From positions 858,232-922,231 of the forward strand of contig NKIU01000001.1 of assembly GCA_002256245.1 (NCBI GenBank): 64,000 nucleotides of DNA. Direction: 5' to 3'. Below the pieces are notes generated by a model. It worked only from the letters and a program-made list of their open reading frames with translations. It was not told the origin of the DNA and searched no databases. Made by a program: the position numbers and the translations under genes. Below, in pieces: positions 41,494 to 52,669 of the stretch (position 1 is its first letter; each line of letters opens with the position of its first letter). This DNA is from Pseudorhodobacter sp. PARRP1. Its GTDB lineage: Bacteria; Pseudomonadota; Alphaproteobacteria; Rhodobacterales; Rhodobacteraceae.

Positions 41494-41535
41494 TGCCCGG
41501 ACGGCATCAACACGCCGTATTCCGGGCAAAATTTC
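41494..41535 (+). terminator. Hairpin downstream of the dienelactone hydrolase / upstream of cysD
   Basis: TGCCCGGA-CGGC-N8-GCCG-N3-TCCGGGCA then AAATTTCTTG. Confidence 0.45.
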
Positions 41536-41626
41536 TTGTATTTTAAGCCAAATTCGCTTGTGCCCCGCTAGCGCGGAGCGTCGAAAATTGCCACATAGCG
41601 CCAACAAAGCTTGAAGGATGCCCGCA

Positions 41627-42562
41627 ATGACCACCAGCACCCCCAACGCCAAGGGCCTGAGCGCCAGCACGCTGACGCATTTGCAACGGCTTGAGGCCGA
41701 AAGCATTCACATCATGCGCGAAGTGGTGGCCAATGCCGAAAACCCGGTGATGCTGTATTCGGTCGGCAAAGACTCGGCCACCATGCTGCATCTGGCGAAA
41801 AAGGCGTTCTACCCGGCACCGCCGCCATTCCCGCTGCTGCATGTCGATACCACATGGAAATTCCGCGCCATGTATGAGTTGCGCGCGAAAGCCGCCAAAG
41901 ACGCCGGGATGGAGTTGATCGTTTACCAAAACCCCGAGGCGCTGGAGAAGGGGATCAACCCGTTCGACCACGGATCGTTGCACACCGACATGTGGAAAAC
42001 CGAGGGTCTGAAACAGGCGCTGACCAAGTATAACTTTGACGTGGCCTTTGGCGGCGCGCGCCGGGATGAGGAAAAGTCGCGCGCGAAAGAGCGCATGTTC
42101 TCGTTCCGCTCGGCCAACCACCGCTGGGACCCGAAAAACCAGCGGCCCGAGTTGTGGAAGCTGTATAACACCCGCAAATCCAAGGGCGAAAGCATCCGCG
42201 CCTTCCCGATTTCGAACTGGACCGAGTTGGACATCTGGCAATACATCCATCTTGAGGGCATCGAGATTGTGCCGCTGTATTTCAGCGAGAAGCGCCCGGT
42301 GGTCGAACGGGGCGGCATGTTGCTGATGGTGGATGACGACCGTTTCCGCCTGAACCCCGGCGAGGTGCCGATGATGAAATCGGTGCGGTTCCGCACTTTG
42401 GGCTGCTACCCGTTGTCGGGCGCGGTGGAATCCGAGGCCAAGACCCTGCCGGAAGTCATTCAGGAAATGCTGCTTGCCACCACGTCCGAGCGTCAGGGCC
42501 GCGCGATTGACCACGATCAGGCCGCCTCGATGGAGAAGAAGAAACAAGAGGGGTATTTCTAA
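41627..42562 (+). CDS. cysD: Sulfate adenylyltransferase subunit CysD
   Basis: [60 protein letters not shown]; alternative start at 41618. Confidence 0.95.
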   Translation: MTTSTPNAKGLSASTLTHLQRLEAESIHIMREVVANAENPVMLYSVGKDSATMLHLAKKAFYPAPPPFPLLHVDTTWKFRAMYELRAKAAKDAGMELIVYQNPEALEKGINPFDHGSLHTDMWKTEGLKQALTKYNFDVAFGGARRDEEKSRAKERMFSFRSANHRWDPKNQRPELWKLYNTRKSKGESIRAFPISNWTELDIWQYIHLEGIEIVPLYFSEKRPVVERGGMLLMVDDDRFRLNPGEVPMMKSVRFRTLGCYPLSGAVESEAKTLPEVIQEMLLATTSERQGRAIDHDQAASMEKKKQEGYF

Positions 42563-44476
42563 ATGACCGCCGCTATTGACCCCATCTACGTCACCGACCA
42601 ACTGATCGCCGACGACATCGACGCTTATCTTTTGAAGCACCAGCACAAGACGATGCTGCGGTTCATCACCTGCGGTTCGGTCGATGACGGCAAATCGACG
42701 CTGATCGGGCGGCTGCTCTATGACAGCAAGATGATTTTCGAAGATCAGTTGGCCTCGCTGGAGCATGACAGCAAAACCTCGGGCACCCAAGGGCAGGACA
42801 TTGATTTCGCGCTGCTGGTCGATGGCTTGGCCGCCGAGCGCGAGCAGGGCATCACGATTGACGTGGCCTACCGTTTCTTCGCCACCGACAAGCGCAAGTT
42901 CATCGTCGCAGACACGCCGGGGCATGAGCAATACACCCGCAACATGGTCACAGGTGCGTCCACCGCCGACCTTGCGGTGATCCTGATCGACGCCCGCCAA
43001 GGTGTGCTGACCCAGACGCGGCGGCATAGCTATCTGGTGAAACTGCTGGGCATCAAGAACGTCGTGCTGGCGGTCAACAAGATGGATCTGGTCGGCTATA
43101 GCCAGGAACGCTTTTACGAGATCGTCAAGGATTACAGCCACTTCGCCAAGCAGATCGGGATGGAGGCTTTCTTGCCGATCCCGATTTCCGGGCTGAAGGG
43201 TGAGAATATGATCACCCGCTCCACCCAGATGCCGTGGTACACCGGCCAGACGCTGATGGAGCATCTGGAAACCGCGCCCGTCAACGACGCGCGGATGCTG
43301 GATGTGCCGTTCCGCATGGCGGTGCAGTGGGTCAACCGCCCGAACCTTGATTTCCGCGGCTTTGCGGGCCAGATCGGCGCGGGCGTGGTGAAGCCCGGCG
43401 ATGCGATCCGCGTGCTGCCTTCGGGCAAGACCACCACGGTGAAATCCATCGTCACCTATGACGGCGATCTGGATCAGGCGATTGCCGGCCAATCGGTGAC
43501 GATCACGTTTAATGACGAGGTCGATTGCTCGCGCGGGGATGTGATCGTGAAGGCGGATGCGCCTTGCGAAGTGGCGGATCAGTTTGAAGCCACCCTCGTC
43601 TGGATGGACGAAGCCGCCATGCTGCCGGGCCGCCCGTATCTTTTGAAGATCGGCACCCAGACCGTGACCGCCACGGTGACAGAGCCGAAGTATGAGGTGA
43701 ACATCAACACGCTGGAACACCTCGCCTCGCGCACCTTGGCGCTGAACGCGATCGGCGTGTGCAACCTGTCGATTGACCGCGCGATCCCGTTTGAGGCTTA
43801 TGCGACCAACCCCGATCTGGGCGGTTTCATCCTGATCGACCGGATGACCAACGCCACGGTCGCCGCCGGGATGATCCATTTCGCGCTGCGCCGCAGCCAG
43901 AACATCCACTGGCAGGCCGTCGATATCGACCGTGACGCCCATGCCACGCAAAAGCTGCAAAAGGCCGCTGTGGTGTGGTTCACCGGGCTATCCGGGTCGG
44001 GCAAATCGACCATCGCCAATCTGGTGGAAAAGAAGCTGCACGCGATGGGCAAGCACACTTTCCTGCTGGATGGCGATAACGTCCGCCATGGGCTGAACCG
44101 CGATCTGGGCTTTACCGATGCCGACCGGGTGGAAAACATCCGCCGCGTCGGCGAAGTGGCGCGGCTGATGACCGATGCGGGCCTGATCGTGCTGACCGCC
44201 TTCATCTCGCCGTTCCGGTCGGAACGCCGCATGGTGCGCGATCTGATGGCGGCGGGTGAGTTTATCGAGGTTTACGTCGATACCCCCTTGGCGGTCGCCG
44301 AAAGCCGCGATGTGAAGGGGCTGTATAAGAAAGCCCGCGCTGGCCAGTTGAAAAACTTCACCGGCATCGACAGCCCGTATGAGGCCCCGGATGCCGCCGA
44401 AATCGTGGTGAACACCACCGATCTTTCGGCAGAGGAAGCCGCCGACCGGATTGTCGAGGCGATCCTCGCGCGGTAA
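42563..44476 (+). CDS. cysN: Bifunctional sulfate adenylyltransferase subunit 1 / adenylylsulfate kinase
   Basis: GTPase [41 protein letters not shown]-terminal APS kinase [21 protein letters not shown]...[16 protein letters not shown] (CysN-CysC fusion). Confidence 0.95.
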   Translation: MTAAIDPIYVTDQLIADDIDAYLLKHQHKTMLRFITCGSVDDGKSTLIGRLLYDSKMIFEDQLASLEHDSKTSGTQGQDIDFALLVDGLAAEREQGITIDVAYRFFATDKRKFIVADTPGHEQYTRNMVTGASTADLAVILIDARQGVLTQTRRHSYLVKLLGIKNVVLAVNKMDLVGYSQERFYEIVKDYSHFAKQIGMEAFLPIPISGLKGENMITRSTQMPWYTGQTLMEHLETAPVNDARMLDVPFRMAVQWVNRPNLDFRGFAGQIGAGVVKPGDAIRVLPSGKTTTVKSIVTYDGDLDQAIAGQSVTITFNDEVDCSRGDVIVKADAPCEVADQFEATLVWMDEAAMLPGRPYLLKIGTQTVTATVTEPKYEVNINTLEHLASRTLALNAIGVCNLSIDRAIPFEAYATNPDLGGFILIDRMTNATVAAGMIHFALRRSQNIHWQAVDIDRDAHATQKLQKAAVVWFTGLSGSGKSTIANLVEKKLHAMGKHTFLLDGDNVRHGLNRDLGFTDADRVENIRRVGEVARLMTDAGLIVLTAFISPFRSERRMVRDLMAAGEFIEVYVDTPLAVAESRDVKGLYKKARAGQLKNFTGIDSPYEAPDAAEIVVNTTDLSAEEAADRIVEAILAR

Positions 44477-44495
44477 CCGTCACGAAAGCCAGATC

Positions 44496-44523
44496 AAAGG
44501 CCGGGCCCAGCGCCCGGCCTTTT
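44496..44523 (+). terminator. Rho-independent terminator after cysN/C
   Basis: AAAGGCCGGGC-CCAGC-GCCCGGCCTTTT. Confidence 0.8.
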
Positions 44524-44728
44524 GCATCGCAGGCCAGCACACCAAGTCGTGAACGCAAACGAAGCCGCCAAACGCCTCAATCCGCGTTATTCGCGACGGA
44601 AACCTTTTCGCCCGGCGTAAAAGCTTTATCTTCAGCGCAAATGTGTCTGGCCGCCGAAACGCGCCGGGTGGCCTGTTGCTAAGCCCGCCCGCGCATTGCT
44701 TGCAGAATAATCAATAAACGGACCTTAT

Positions 44729-46012
44729 ATGTTTCAGTCTTCGCCCGCTTATCGCCCGCGCCTTGACCTTCGCCGCTTTGGCCTGATTTCGCTGTTTTTG
44801 TGCGCTTTTTTCAGCGTCGATGCAGCCGCGCAAACTGGGCCGGGGGGGCCTGCGCAGGGGCCGGTGAGTGTTGGCACCATCACCGTGAAAACCGTGGATG
44901 TGCCCTATGTGCGCACCTTGCCGGGCCGTGCGGTGGCCTATGAGACGGGCGAAATCAGGGCGCGCGTTAGCGGCGTGGTCGAAGAGATCATGTATGCGGC
45001 GGGTGATACGCTGAACCCCGGCGACCCGATGTTCAAGATCGAAGACACCACCTATGTCGCGGCTTTCGCCTCGGCCAAGGCGGCGCTGGCGGGGGCAGAG
45101 GTGGCGCGCGATACCGCACAGGCCACGGTTGACCGCTACAAGACCCTGCAAGGCAGCGCCGTCAGCAAGGCCGATCTGCAAACCGCCGAAGCCAATGCCG
45201 CAGCCACGGTGGCCAGCTATGCCGCAGCCCAGGCCGCCGTCGATGTGGCGCAGCTTGATCTGGACCGCACCATCGTGCGCAGCCCGATTTCGGGCATTGC
45301 GGGCATTGCCAATGTGTCGGTTGGGGCCTTGGTCACGGCCAATCAGGCCGATGCTTTGGCGACCGTGACGCGGCTTGATCCGATCTACATTGATGTGAGT
45401 GACTCCAGCGCCGGGATGCTGCGGGTGCGCGCGCAGATTGACGATGGCAGTCTCAAGCTGGGCACCAAGGTGGATGTGGCCTTGGTGCTGGAAGATGGCA
45501 CCACCTACGACGGCCAAGGCACCGTGGTGGTGCTGGGCAATGTGGTGTCGGCCACCACCGGCACCTTTGATCTGCGGGTGCAGTTCGACAACCCGAAGCG
45601 GCTGATCCTGCCGGGGCAATTTTTGCGGGTGAAGCTGACGCTGGGCAGCACCAGCGCCAAACTGGTGCCGCAGCGCGCCACCGGGCGCACCTCGGACGGC
45701 ACGCTGACGGTGTTTGTCGCCAAGGATGGCGTGGCGAAAAAGGTGGCGCTGACCAGTTCGGGCAGCCAGGACAACGCCTGGATCGTCACCGGCGGGATAG
45801 AGGATGGCGATCTGGTGATCGTCGATGGCCTGACCAACCTGCGCGACGGGGCCGAGATCAAGCCGGTTCCGGTGACGATTGACGCCGATGGTGTGGTGCA
45901 TGACGCGGCAAATCCCGATGCTGCCGCCCCCGATACGGCCAAACCTGATGCGGCCAAACCCGATACGCCCAAACCTGATGCGGCCAAGCCCGCCGCAACG
46001 GGGAATAACTGA
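44729..46012 (+). CDS. RND efflux periplasmic adaptor subunit
   Basis: VRTLPGRAVAYETGEIRARVSGVVEEIMYAAGDTLNPGDPMFKIEDTTY; DRTIVRSPISGIAGIANVSVGALV; low-complexity DTAKPDAAKPDTPKPDAAKP tail. Confidence 0.92.
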   Translation: MFQSSPAYRPRLDLRRFGLISLFLCAFFSVDAAAQTGPGGPAQGPVSVGTITVKTVDVPYVRTLPGRAVAYETGEIRARVSGVVEEIMYAAGDTLNPGDPMFKIEDTTYVAAFASAKAALAGAEVARDTAQATVDRYKTLQGSAVSKADLQTAEANAAATVASYAAAQAAVDVAQLDLDRTIVRSPISGIAGIANVSVGALVTANQADALATVTRLDPIYIDVSDSSAGMLRVRAQIDDGSLKLGTKVDVALVLEDGTTYDGQGTVVVLGNVVSATTGTFDLRVQFDNPKRLILPGQFLRVKLTLGSTSAKLVPQRATGRTSDGTLTVFVAKDGVAKKVALTSSGSQDNAWIVTGGIEDGDLVIVDGLTNLRDGAEIKPVPVTIDADGVVHDAANPDAAAPDTAKPDAAKPDTPKPDAAKPAATGNN

Positions 46013-46015
46013 GCC

Positions 46016-49000
46016 ATGGCGCGTTTTTTCATTCACCGCCCGGTGTTTGCCTGGGTGCTGGCGATTGTGGTGATGCTGGCCGGGGCCTATTCGCTGCTGC
46101 AACTGCCGGTCTCGCAATACCCCGACATTGCCCCCACCACGATCCGGGTTTCCGCCAGCTATCCGGGCGCTACCGCCGAGGCCGTGCAAACCTCGGTCAC
46201 GGAAACCATTGAAGACGGTCTGACCGGGCTTGAAGGCTTGCTTTACACCGTAGGCTCGTCTTCCACCGGGCGGGCATCCCTGACGCTGACCTTTGACGAT
46301 AGCGTCGATCCCGACGATGCGCAGACCAATGTGCAGGCCAAGGTTGATCAGGTCAGCCGCCGCCTGCCCGATGCGGTGCAGGATTCGGGCGTGAACGTCA
46401 GCCGGTCGTCGTCGTCGATCCTGCTGGTGGGGTCGCTGGTGTCAAAAGACGGCACCTACAGCACGGTGCAACTGGGCGATATCATGTCCTCCACCGTCGA
46501 GGGCGCGGTGTTGCGCACCGATGGCGTGGGGTCGATCAACTCTTTCGGCTCGGGCTATGCGATGCGGATCTGGCTGGACCCGATGAAGCTGGCCGAGTTT
46601 TCGATGACCCCCGCCGATGTGGTGAACGCGGTGAAGGCGCAGAACACCACGGTTTCAATCGGCTCGCTTGGCGCGCAGCCGGTGACGCGCGGCCAGCAAT
46701 TCACCGCCACCATCACCGCGCAAAGCCAGTTGACCACGGTCGAGCAGTTCGAACAGATCCGCCTGACCACCACCGCCGCCGGCAATACCGTGCGCTTGGG
46801 CGATGTGGCGACGGTAGAGATCGGCAAGGAAACCTACGGCGGCGATTCGCGGTTTAACGGCTCTAACGCGTCGGGCTTTGGGGTGAACCTCGCCAGCGGT
46901 GCCAATGCGGTGGACACGGCTGCGGCCGTGCGCGCCACGCTGAGCGGTCTGGAAGCCGCCCTGCCCGAGGGGGTTGAGGTGGAATATGCCTACGACACCT
47001 CGCCTTTCGTCGAGTTGTCGATTGAAAAGGTGGAACACACCCTGCTGGAAGCCATCGCGCTGGTGTTCCTTGTCATCTTGGTGTTCCTGCAAAACTGGCG
47101 CGCCACGCTGATCCCGATCATTGCGGTGCCGGTGGTGCTGCTGGGCACATTTGCGGTGCTGGGGGTGTTGGGCTATTCGATCAACACGCTGACGATGTTT
47201 GCCATGGTGCTGGCGATTGGCCTGCTGGTCGATGATGCCATCGTGGTGGTGGAAAACGTCGAGCGCGTGATCGCCGAGGAAGGCCTGCCCCCGGTGGAGG
47301 CGACCGAGAAAAGCATGACCCAGATCACCGGCGCGCTGATCGGCATCGCGCTGGTGCTGTCGGCGGTGTTCTTGCCGATGGCGTTTACCTCGGGGTCAAC
47401 CGGGGTGATTTACCGGCAGTTTTCGGTGACGATCATCTCGGCGATGCTGCTGTCGGCAGCGGTGGCGCTGATCCTGACGCCCGCGATGTGCGCCAGCATC
47501 CTGAAGCCGCACAACGCCCATGGCACGGGCTGGCTTTCCGCCCCCGGTCGGTGGTTTAACACCGGCTTTGGGGCTGCCACACGCGGCTATGCGGGCACGC
47601 TGGCGGGTATTCTGAAATGGCCGTTTGCGATGGTGCTGGTGCTGGGGCTTGTCGGCGGCGGGGTGGCCGCGATCTATGGCCGCATCAACGGCTCTTTCCT
47701 GCCGTCGGAAGATCAGGGCGTGCTGATGACGCGGATTTCGCTGTCGCAAGGATCAACCACCGCAGCCACGCTGGATGTGGTGCGGCAGGTCGAGGAATAT
47801 CTGAACACCGACGAAAAGGCGGCGGTGGAATCCACCTTTGTTGCCATGGGCTTCGGATTTAGCGGCACCGGGCAAAATCAGGCGATGGTGTTTGTGAAAC
47901 TGCGCAGCTTTGACGAACGCGGCAGCGCCGATCTGTCGGCCAAGGCGGTGGCCGCGCGCGCCAATGCCAAGTTCAAAGGCTTGCGCGCGGGCACGGTGCA
48001 GTTCAACCAGCCGCCCGCCATTCAGGGGCTTGGCAACTCGGCCGGGTTCTCGATGTATCTGGTCGATCAATCCGGCGCGGGCAACGATGCGCTGTTCGCC
48101 GCTGCCGCCGATCTGATCAAACAGGCGCAGGCCAGTGGCCGGGTGATCAACCTGCGCAGCGGTGCTTCTGAGGATGAAGCCGCGCTGAAGCTGGTGATTG
48201 ATCAGGAAAAGGCCGCAGCCTTGGGGGTGTCGCTTACGGAAGTGAACGCCATGCTCTCGACGGTGTTCGCGGGCGATGAGGTGAACGACTTCCAGCTTGG
48301 CACAGCCCTCCGCCCGGTGATCGTGCAGGGCATCGCCGGGGCGCGGATGCAGCCCGAGGATGTGCTGGCGTGGTTTGCCCGCAACGCCGATGGCGAGATG
48401 GTGCCGTTCTCGGCGTTTTCCAAAACCGAATGGGCCCCGGTTGCGCCCAGCCTGGCCCGGATCGACGCGCTGCCTGCGGTGCAGATCAACGGCGCGCAGG
48501 CGGATGGTGTTTCCTCGGGTGAGGCGATGGACACGATGGAGCAACTGGTGGCCGCGATGCCCGGCGGTTACGGCGTGGCGTGGACGGATTTGTCCTATCA
48601 GGAACGCCAGTCGGGCAACCAAGCGCCCTACCTTTACGCGCTGTCGGCGCTGGTGGTGTTTTTGTGTCTGGCGGCTTTGTATGAAAGCTGGGCGATCCCG
48701 TTTTCGGTGATGCTGGCGGTGCCGGTGGGGATTTTGGGCGCGCTGATTGCGGCTTGGCTGTTTGGCCAGTCGAATGACGTGTATTTCAAGGTCGGCTTGC
48801 TGACGACCATCGGTCTGGCCGCGAAAAACGCCATCCTGATCATCGAATTCGCCCGCGAGCTGGAGACCCAAGGCCGCACCCCCGTGCAGGCGGCGCTAGA
48901 GGCCGCGCGCACAAGGTTGCGCCCCATTCTGATGACCTCGCTTGCGTTCATTCTGGGGGTGCTGCCGTTGGCGATTGCCACCGGAGCGGGGGCTGGCGCG

Positions 49001-49126
49001 CAAAACGCCATCGGCATCGGCGTGCTCGGCGGCATGTTGTCGGCCACCGTGCTGGGCATTTTCATGGTGCCGTCGTTCTATGTGGTGGTGCGCAGGCTGA
49101 CGATGAAGAAGGCGAAGGCTGTCTGA
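46016..49126 (+). CDS. RND multidrug efflux permease (AcrB/MexB-like)
   Basis: MARFFIHRPVFAWVLAIVVMLAGAYSLLQLPVSQYPDIAPTTIRVSASYPGA; GLLVDDAIVVVENVERVI; 1036 aa. Confidence 0.96.
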   Translation: MARFFIHRPVFAWVLAIVVMLAGAYSLLQLPVSQYPDIAPTTIRVSASYPGATAEAVQTSVTETIEDGLTGLEGLLYTVGSSSTGRASLTLTFDDSVDPDDAQTNVQAKVDQVSRRLPDAVQDSGVNVSRSSSSILLVGSLVSKDGTYSTVQLGDIMSSTVEGAVLRTDGVGSINSFGSGYAMRIWLDPMKLAEFSMTPADVVNAVKAQNTTVSIGSLGAQPVTRGQQFTATITAQSQLTTVEQFEQIRLTTTAAGNTVRLGDVATVEIGKETYGGDSRFNGSNASGFGVNLASGANAVDTAAAVRATLSGLEAALPEGVEVEYAYDTSPFVELSIEKVEHTLLEAIALVFLVILVFLQNWRATLIPIIAVPVVLLGTFAVLGVLGYSINTLTMFAMVLAIGLLVDDAIVVVENVERVIAEEGLPPVEATEKSMTQITGALIGIALVLSAVFLPMAFTSGSTGVIYRQFSVTIISAMLLSAAVALILTPAMCASILKPHNAHGTGWLSAPGRWFNTGFGAATRGYAGTLAGILKWPFAMVLVLGLVGGGVAAIYGRINGSFLPSEDQGVLMTRISLSQGSTTAATLDVVRQVEEYLNTDEKAAVESTFVAMGFGFSGTGQNQAMVFVKLRSFDERGSADLSAKAVAARANAKFKGLRAGTVQFNQPPAIQGLGNSAGFSMYLVDQSGAGNDALFAAAADLIKQAQASGRVINLRSGASEDEAALKLVIDQEKAAALGVSLTEVNAMLSTVFAGDEVNDFQLGTALRPVIVQGIAGARMQPEDVLAWFARNADGEMVPFSAFSKTEWAPVAPSLARIDALPAVQINGAQADGVSSGEAMDTMEQLVAAMPGGYGVAWTDLSYQERQSGNQAPYLYALSALVVFLCLAALYESWAIPFSVMLAVPVGILGALIAAWLFGQSNDVYFKVGLLTTIGLAAKNAILIIEFARELETQGRTPVQAALEAARTRLRPILMTSLAFILGVLPLAIATGAGAGAQNAIGIGVLGGMLSATVLGIFMVPSFYVVVRRLTMKKAKAV

Positions 49127-49143
49127 AGTCGCAAGCGCACCCA

Positions 49144-49300
49144 CCGCCCGGAATCAAGGCGCTTTAGCGCCGCCGGGCAGCGCCCGTCCGCCCCCTCGGG
49201 CGGGCGCTTTTGCAGCCGACCCAGCAGAACATCTGGGGAGTATGCTGAGCCATAAAGCGCCTAGAACCAGCGGTGCTCGCCCACCCGGCGGACGTGCACA
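49144..49300 (-). repeat. Structured dispersed repeat, copy B (inverted relative to copy A)
   Basis: Reverse complement carries the identical 40-mer GCGCTGCCCGGCGGCGCTAAAGCGCCTTGATTCCGGGCGG and TTCTAGGCGCTTTATGGCTCAGCATACTCCCCAG (2 mismatches to A). Confidence 0.85.
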
Positions 49301-49314
49301 GCCCTCTGACATTG

Positions 49315-49887
49315 TTACTTCAACACCCCATTCGCCTTGGCGGTAAATGTCGCGATGTAATCCATCAACCCCGGCGACAGCGCGTCATAGGGCGGCAGGC
49401 CCAACTCGTTCAGCCGCCCGCGGATGCCGTCCATCTTGGCCGGATCGGTGCCGCCCTCGATCACCGACGACACAAAGGCCGCGAAGGTCGGCGCGGCAAA
49501 GCCCTCGGTCCCCGACAACTCGGTATGGATGAACGACAGCCCGGTGAACGGATGGTTCGCCCGCGTCACCGGCCCGTGCATATGCACGCCGCAGCCCGTG
49601 CAGGCATGGCGCTGGATAAGTGCCGCGCCATCCACCACCGCCAGCTTATCGGCGTTCTGCGTCACCTTGACGTTGTCCGAAGTCACCACCGACACCATCG
49701 AAAACGCAGCCCCCGCCGGCTTCCAGCATTTGGTGCAGCCGCAGACATGGTTGTGCAAACAATCCGAGCCGATCTCGACCACCACCGGATTGGTCTTGCA
49801 ATGACAGGTCAATGTGCCGCCCGCAAACCCGGCCTTGCCCGGTTTCACGCCGCCATCAACCGATGGATGAATGGAAACAGATGCCAT
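49315..49887 (-). CDS. gfa: S-(hydroxymethyl)glutathione synthase
   Basis: [79 protein letters not shown]. Confidence 0.93.
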   Translation of the reverse strand: MASVSIHPSVDGGVKPGKAGFAGGTLTCHCKTNPVVVEIGSDCLHNHVCGCTKCWKPAGAAFSMVSVVTSDNVKVTQNADKLAVVDGAALIQRHACTGCGVHMHGPVTRANHPFTGLSFIHTELSGTEGFAAPTFAAFVSSVIEGGTDPAKMDGIRGRLNELGLPPYDALSPGLMDYIATFTAKANGVLK

Positions 49888-49976
49888 GAAATTTCTCCCT
49901 GAACCGACCCTCCTCCGGGGCCTGAAGCCAAAGCCTAGACCCGCGCGCAGAGTCGGACAAGCCGCGTTCCCGTCGC

Positions 49977-51212
49977 CTAAACCGCCTCGGGTGTCGGTTT
50001 CGCGGCATAGCGATCCGCCAGATGGAACAACAGCGGGTTGACCAGAATAGACACCAGCGCCGCCGCCACCACCAGATCACGCGCGCCCACCGGAACGATC
50101 TCCAGCTTCACCCCCATGCCGACAAGGATGAACGAAAACTCACCCACCTGCGCCAGCGAGGCCGCCAGCACGAACCCGGCGGATCGGTCATGGCCAAACC
50201 AGCGCATCAGACCGTAGGCCGCCACCGATTTGATCCCCAGCACGATCACCACCGTGCCAATCAGCGCCAACGGCTGCGTCCAGATCACCGACGGGTTGAA
50301 CAGCATCCCCACCGAGACGAAAAACAGCACCGCAAACGCATCGCGCAAGGGCAGCGTGTCTTTCATCGCCTGATTGGACAGGGTGGACGACGCCATCACC
50401 ATCCCCGCAAAGAACGCCCCCAGCGCAAAGCTGACGCCAAAGAACACCGCCGAGCCGTAAGCCACGCCCAAAGCAATCGCCAGCACCGCCAGCCGGAACA
50501 ACTCGCGCTGTCCGGTGTGCATCGAATAATGCAGAACCATCGGGATCACCCGCGCGCCCACCACCAGCATCAGCCCGATAAAGCCCGCAACCTTCACCCC
50601 GGTCAAAAGCAGCGTCGCACCCAGCGGGCCAAAACCCCAACTGGCCACCGCCGCCGCCTCACCCTCGACCGGAACCGTGACGCCGCCCATCAGCCCAGCC
50701 AGCGGCGGGATCAACACCAGCACCACCACCATCACCAGATCTTCAACGATCAGCCAACCGACCGCCAGCTTGCCGGTCTCATCCTTCAAAATCCCGCGCG
50801 ATTGCAGCGCCCGCAGCAGCACCACGGTTGAGGCCACCGACAGCGACAGCCCAAAGATCACCCCCGCGCCAAGCCCCCAGCCCAAGGCCCAGGCCAAGCC
50901 CATCCCCGCAGCCGTCGCCACCGCGATCTGCCCCAACGCACCCGGAATAGCCGCCGCCTTCACCGCCAGCAAATCCTTCAGCGAGAAATGCAAGCCCACC
51001 CCGAACATCAGCAAGATCACCCCGATCTCTGCCAGCTCATTCGCCAGCTCCTGATCGGCGACAAATCCCGGCGTGAACGGCCCGATGATCACCCCCGCCA
51101 TCAGATAGCCCGCAATCAACGGCAAGCGAAACCGATGCGCCACAAGGCCAAACACAAAGGCCATCGACAGACCTATGGCAATAATCGCGATCAGCGGCGT
51201 GTCATGCGTCAT
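49977..51212 (-). CDS. Cation:proton antiporter (Kef/CPA2-like)
   Basis: [89 protein letters not shown]; no TrkA-N domain in the ORF. Confidence 0.93.
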   Translation of the reverse strand: MTHDTPLIAIIAIGLSMAFVFGLVAHRFRLPLIAGYLMAGVIIGPFTPGFVADQELANELAEIGVILLMFGVGLHFSLKDLLAVKAAAIPGALGQIAVATAAGMGLAWALGWGLGAGVIFGLSLSVASTVVLLRALQSRGILKDETGKLAVGWLIVEDLVMVVVLVLIPPLAGLMGGVTVPVEGEAAAVASWGFGPLGATLLLTGVKVAGFIGLMLVVGARVIPMVLHYSMHTGQRELFRLAVLAIALGVAYGSAVFFGVSFALGAFFAGMVMASSTLSNQAMKDTLPLRDAFAVLFFVSVGMLFNPSVIWTQPLALIGTVVIVLGIKSVAAYGLMRWFGHDRSAGFVLAASLAQVGEFSFILVGMGVKLEIVPVGARDLVVAAALVSILVNPLLFHLADRYAAKPTPEAV

Positions 51213-51390
51213 CCAGAACTCCTTGGGGATATAGCTTAAACTGGGGCCTTCCGGCCTTGCGATCAACCAGCAAAATCGACCGTTTTAGTCACGATTTCCC
51301 CGCCAATATGTCACTTTGTTACGCCTTGCCGCTGCGGTGCCAGAAAACGTCGCTGTTGACCTATCCATCAACCCTGCTACCCCTTGCGAC

Positions 51391-52611
51391 ATGCTGCCCC
51401 TTCTGACCAATCCCGCCGCGCGCCGCCTGTTCCTGCACCGTCACGCTTTGGCCGAGGCACCCACAGGTGCGGCCCATGGCCAAGCCTTGGCCGATCTGAT
51501 CCACCGCATCGGCTTTGTGCAGGTGGACAGCATCAACACCGTCGCGCGGGCGCATCACATGATCCTGTTCTCGCGCCGCCAATCCTACAAGCCCGCGGCG
51601 CTGAAATCCCTGCTAGAGTCCGACCGCGCCTTGTTCGAACACTGGACGCATGACGCCTCGATCCTGCCGGTGCATCTGCACGGCCACTGGCAGCACCGCT
51701 TTGCCCGCAGCGCCGAACGGATGAGCAAGAACCGCCACCGCTGGTTTCCCAATGGCGATGAGTCGCAGCTTGACACCATCCTTCGCCGCATCGCCGATCA
51801 TGGCCCCGTCACCACCTCGGATGTCGGTCAGGACGAGGTGCGCAGCAAGGGCGGCTGGTGGGAATGGCACCCGTCAAAAACCGCGCTGGAATGGCTGTGG
51901 CGCACCGGTGCATTGTCGATTTCGGGCCGTGACGGCTTTCAGAAGATCTACGATCTGACCGAACGCGTGATCCCCGACCCGCACCGCAGCACGGTTTATG
52001 ATCTGGCGCAGATGACAGATTGGGCCTGCACATCGGCGCTCGATAACCTTGGCTTTGCCAATGCCACCGAACTGCGCGCCTATTGGCACGCGCTGGAACC
52101 GGCTGAGGTTCGGGCTTGGGTGAAAGCCGCCCTTGCCCGGGATGAGATCATCGAGATCGAAGTCGAGGGCGCGCAAGGCACCCGCCGCCGCGCCTATGGC
52201 CGCCCCGACGTGCTGGCCCAAGCCGCTTGCGCGCCCGAGCCGACCACCCGCCTGCGCATCCTGTCGCCGTTCGACCCCGCCCTGCGCGACCGCGACCGCG
52301 CCGAATTCCTGTTCGGGTTTTACTACCGGATTGAGGTTTTCGTGCCCGAACCGAAACGCCAATACGGCTATTACGTCTTTCCGGTGCTGGAAGCTGATCG
52401 CCTGATTGGCCGCATCGACTGCAAAGCCTTCCGCGAGGACCGCACCCTGCGCGTCAAGGCGTTCTGGCCCGAAGCCGGGGTGAAACTGGGCACAGGCCGG
52501 ATTGCCAAACTAGAGTCCGAACTCGCCCGCTGGGCCGCCTTCACCGATTGCGACCGGGTGGAATTTCAAGACGGCTGGAGCCGCGAGACGCTGCGCACCA
52601 CATCCAATTAA
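51391..52611 (+). CDS. Winged-helix / YcaQ-type crosslink DNA glycosylase family protein
   Basis: FVQVDSINTVARAHHMILFSRRQSYKP, LFEHWTHDASILPVHLHGHW, LSPFDPALRDRDRAEFLFGFYYRIEVFVPEPKRQYGYYVFPVLEADRLIGRIDCKAFR. Confidence 0.88.
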   Translation: MLPLLTNPAARRLFLHRHALAEAPTGAAHGQALADLIHRIGFVQVDSINTVARAHHMILFSRRQSYKPAALKSLLESDRALFEHWTHDASILPVHLHGHWQHRFARSAERMSKNRHRWFPNGDESQLDTILRRIADHGPVTTSDVGQDEVRSKGGWWEWHPSKTALEWLWRTGALSISGRDGFQKIYDLTERVIPDPHRSTVYDLAQMTDWACTSALDNLGFANATELRAYWHALEPAEVRAWVKAALARDEIIEIEVEGAQGTRRRAYGRPDVLAQAACAPEPTTRLRILSPFDPALRDRDRAEFLFGFYYRIEVFVPEPKRQYGYYVFPVLEADRLIGRIDCKAFREDRTLRVKAFWPEAGVKLGTGRIAKLESELARWAAFTDCDRVEFQDGWSRETLRTTSN

Positions 52612-52617
52612 GCACAA

Positions 52618-52651
52618 CACAGGGCAACGCCAGACCGCCGGGTGGGCGAGC
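52618..52651 (+). repeat. Structured dispersed repeat, copy C left block
   Basis: CACAGGGCAACGCCAGACCGCCGGGTGGGCGAGC, 1 mismatch to copy A over 34 nt. Confidence 0.8.
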
Positions 52652-52669
52652 GCTCCACATCACATGCCC

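Noticed and set aside
41543-43960. 805-aa - strand ORF opposite cysD/cysNC
   Set aside because: Antisense to two strongly identified genes; composition (His/Arg/Gln-rich, no domains) is typical of spurious high-GC antisense frames
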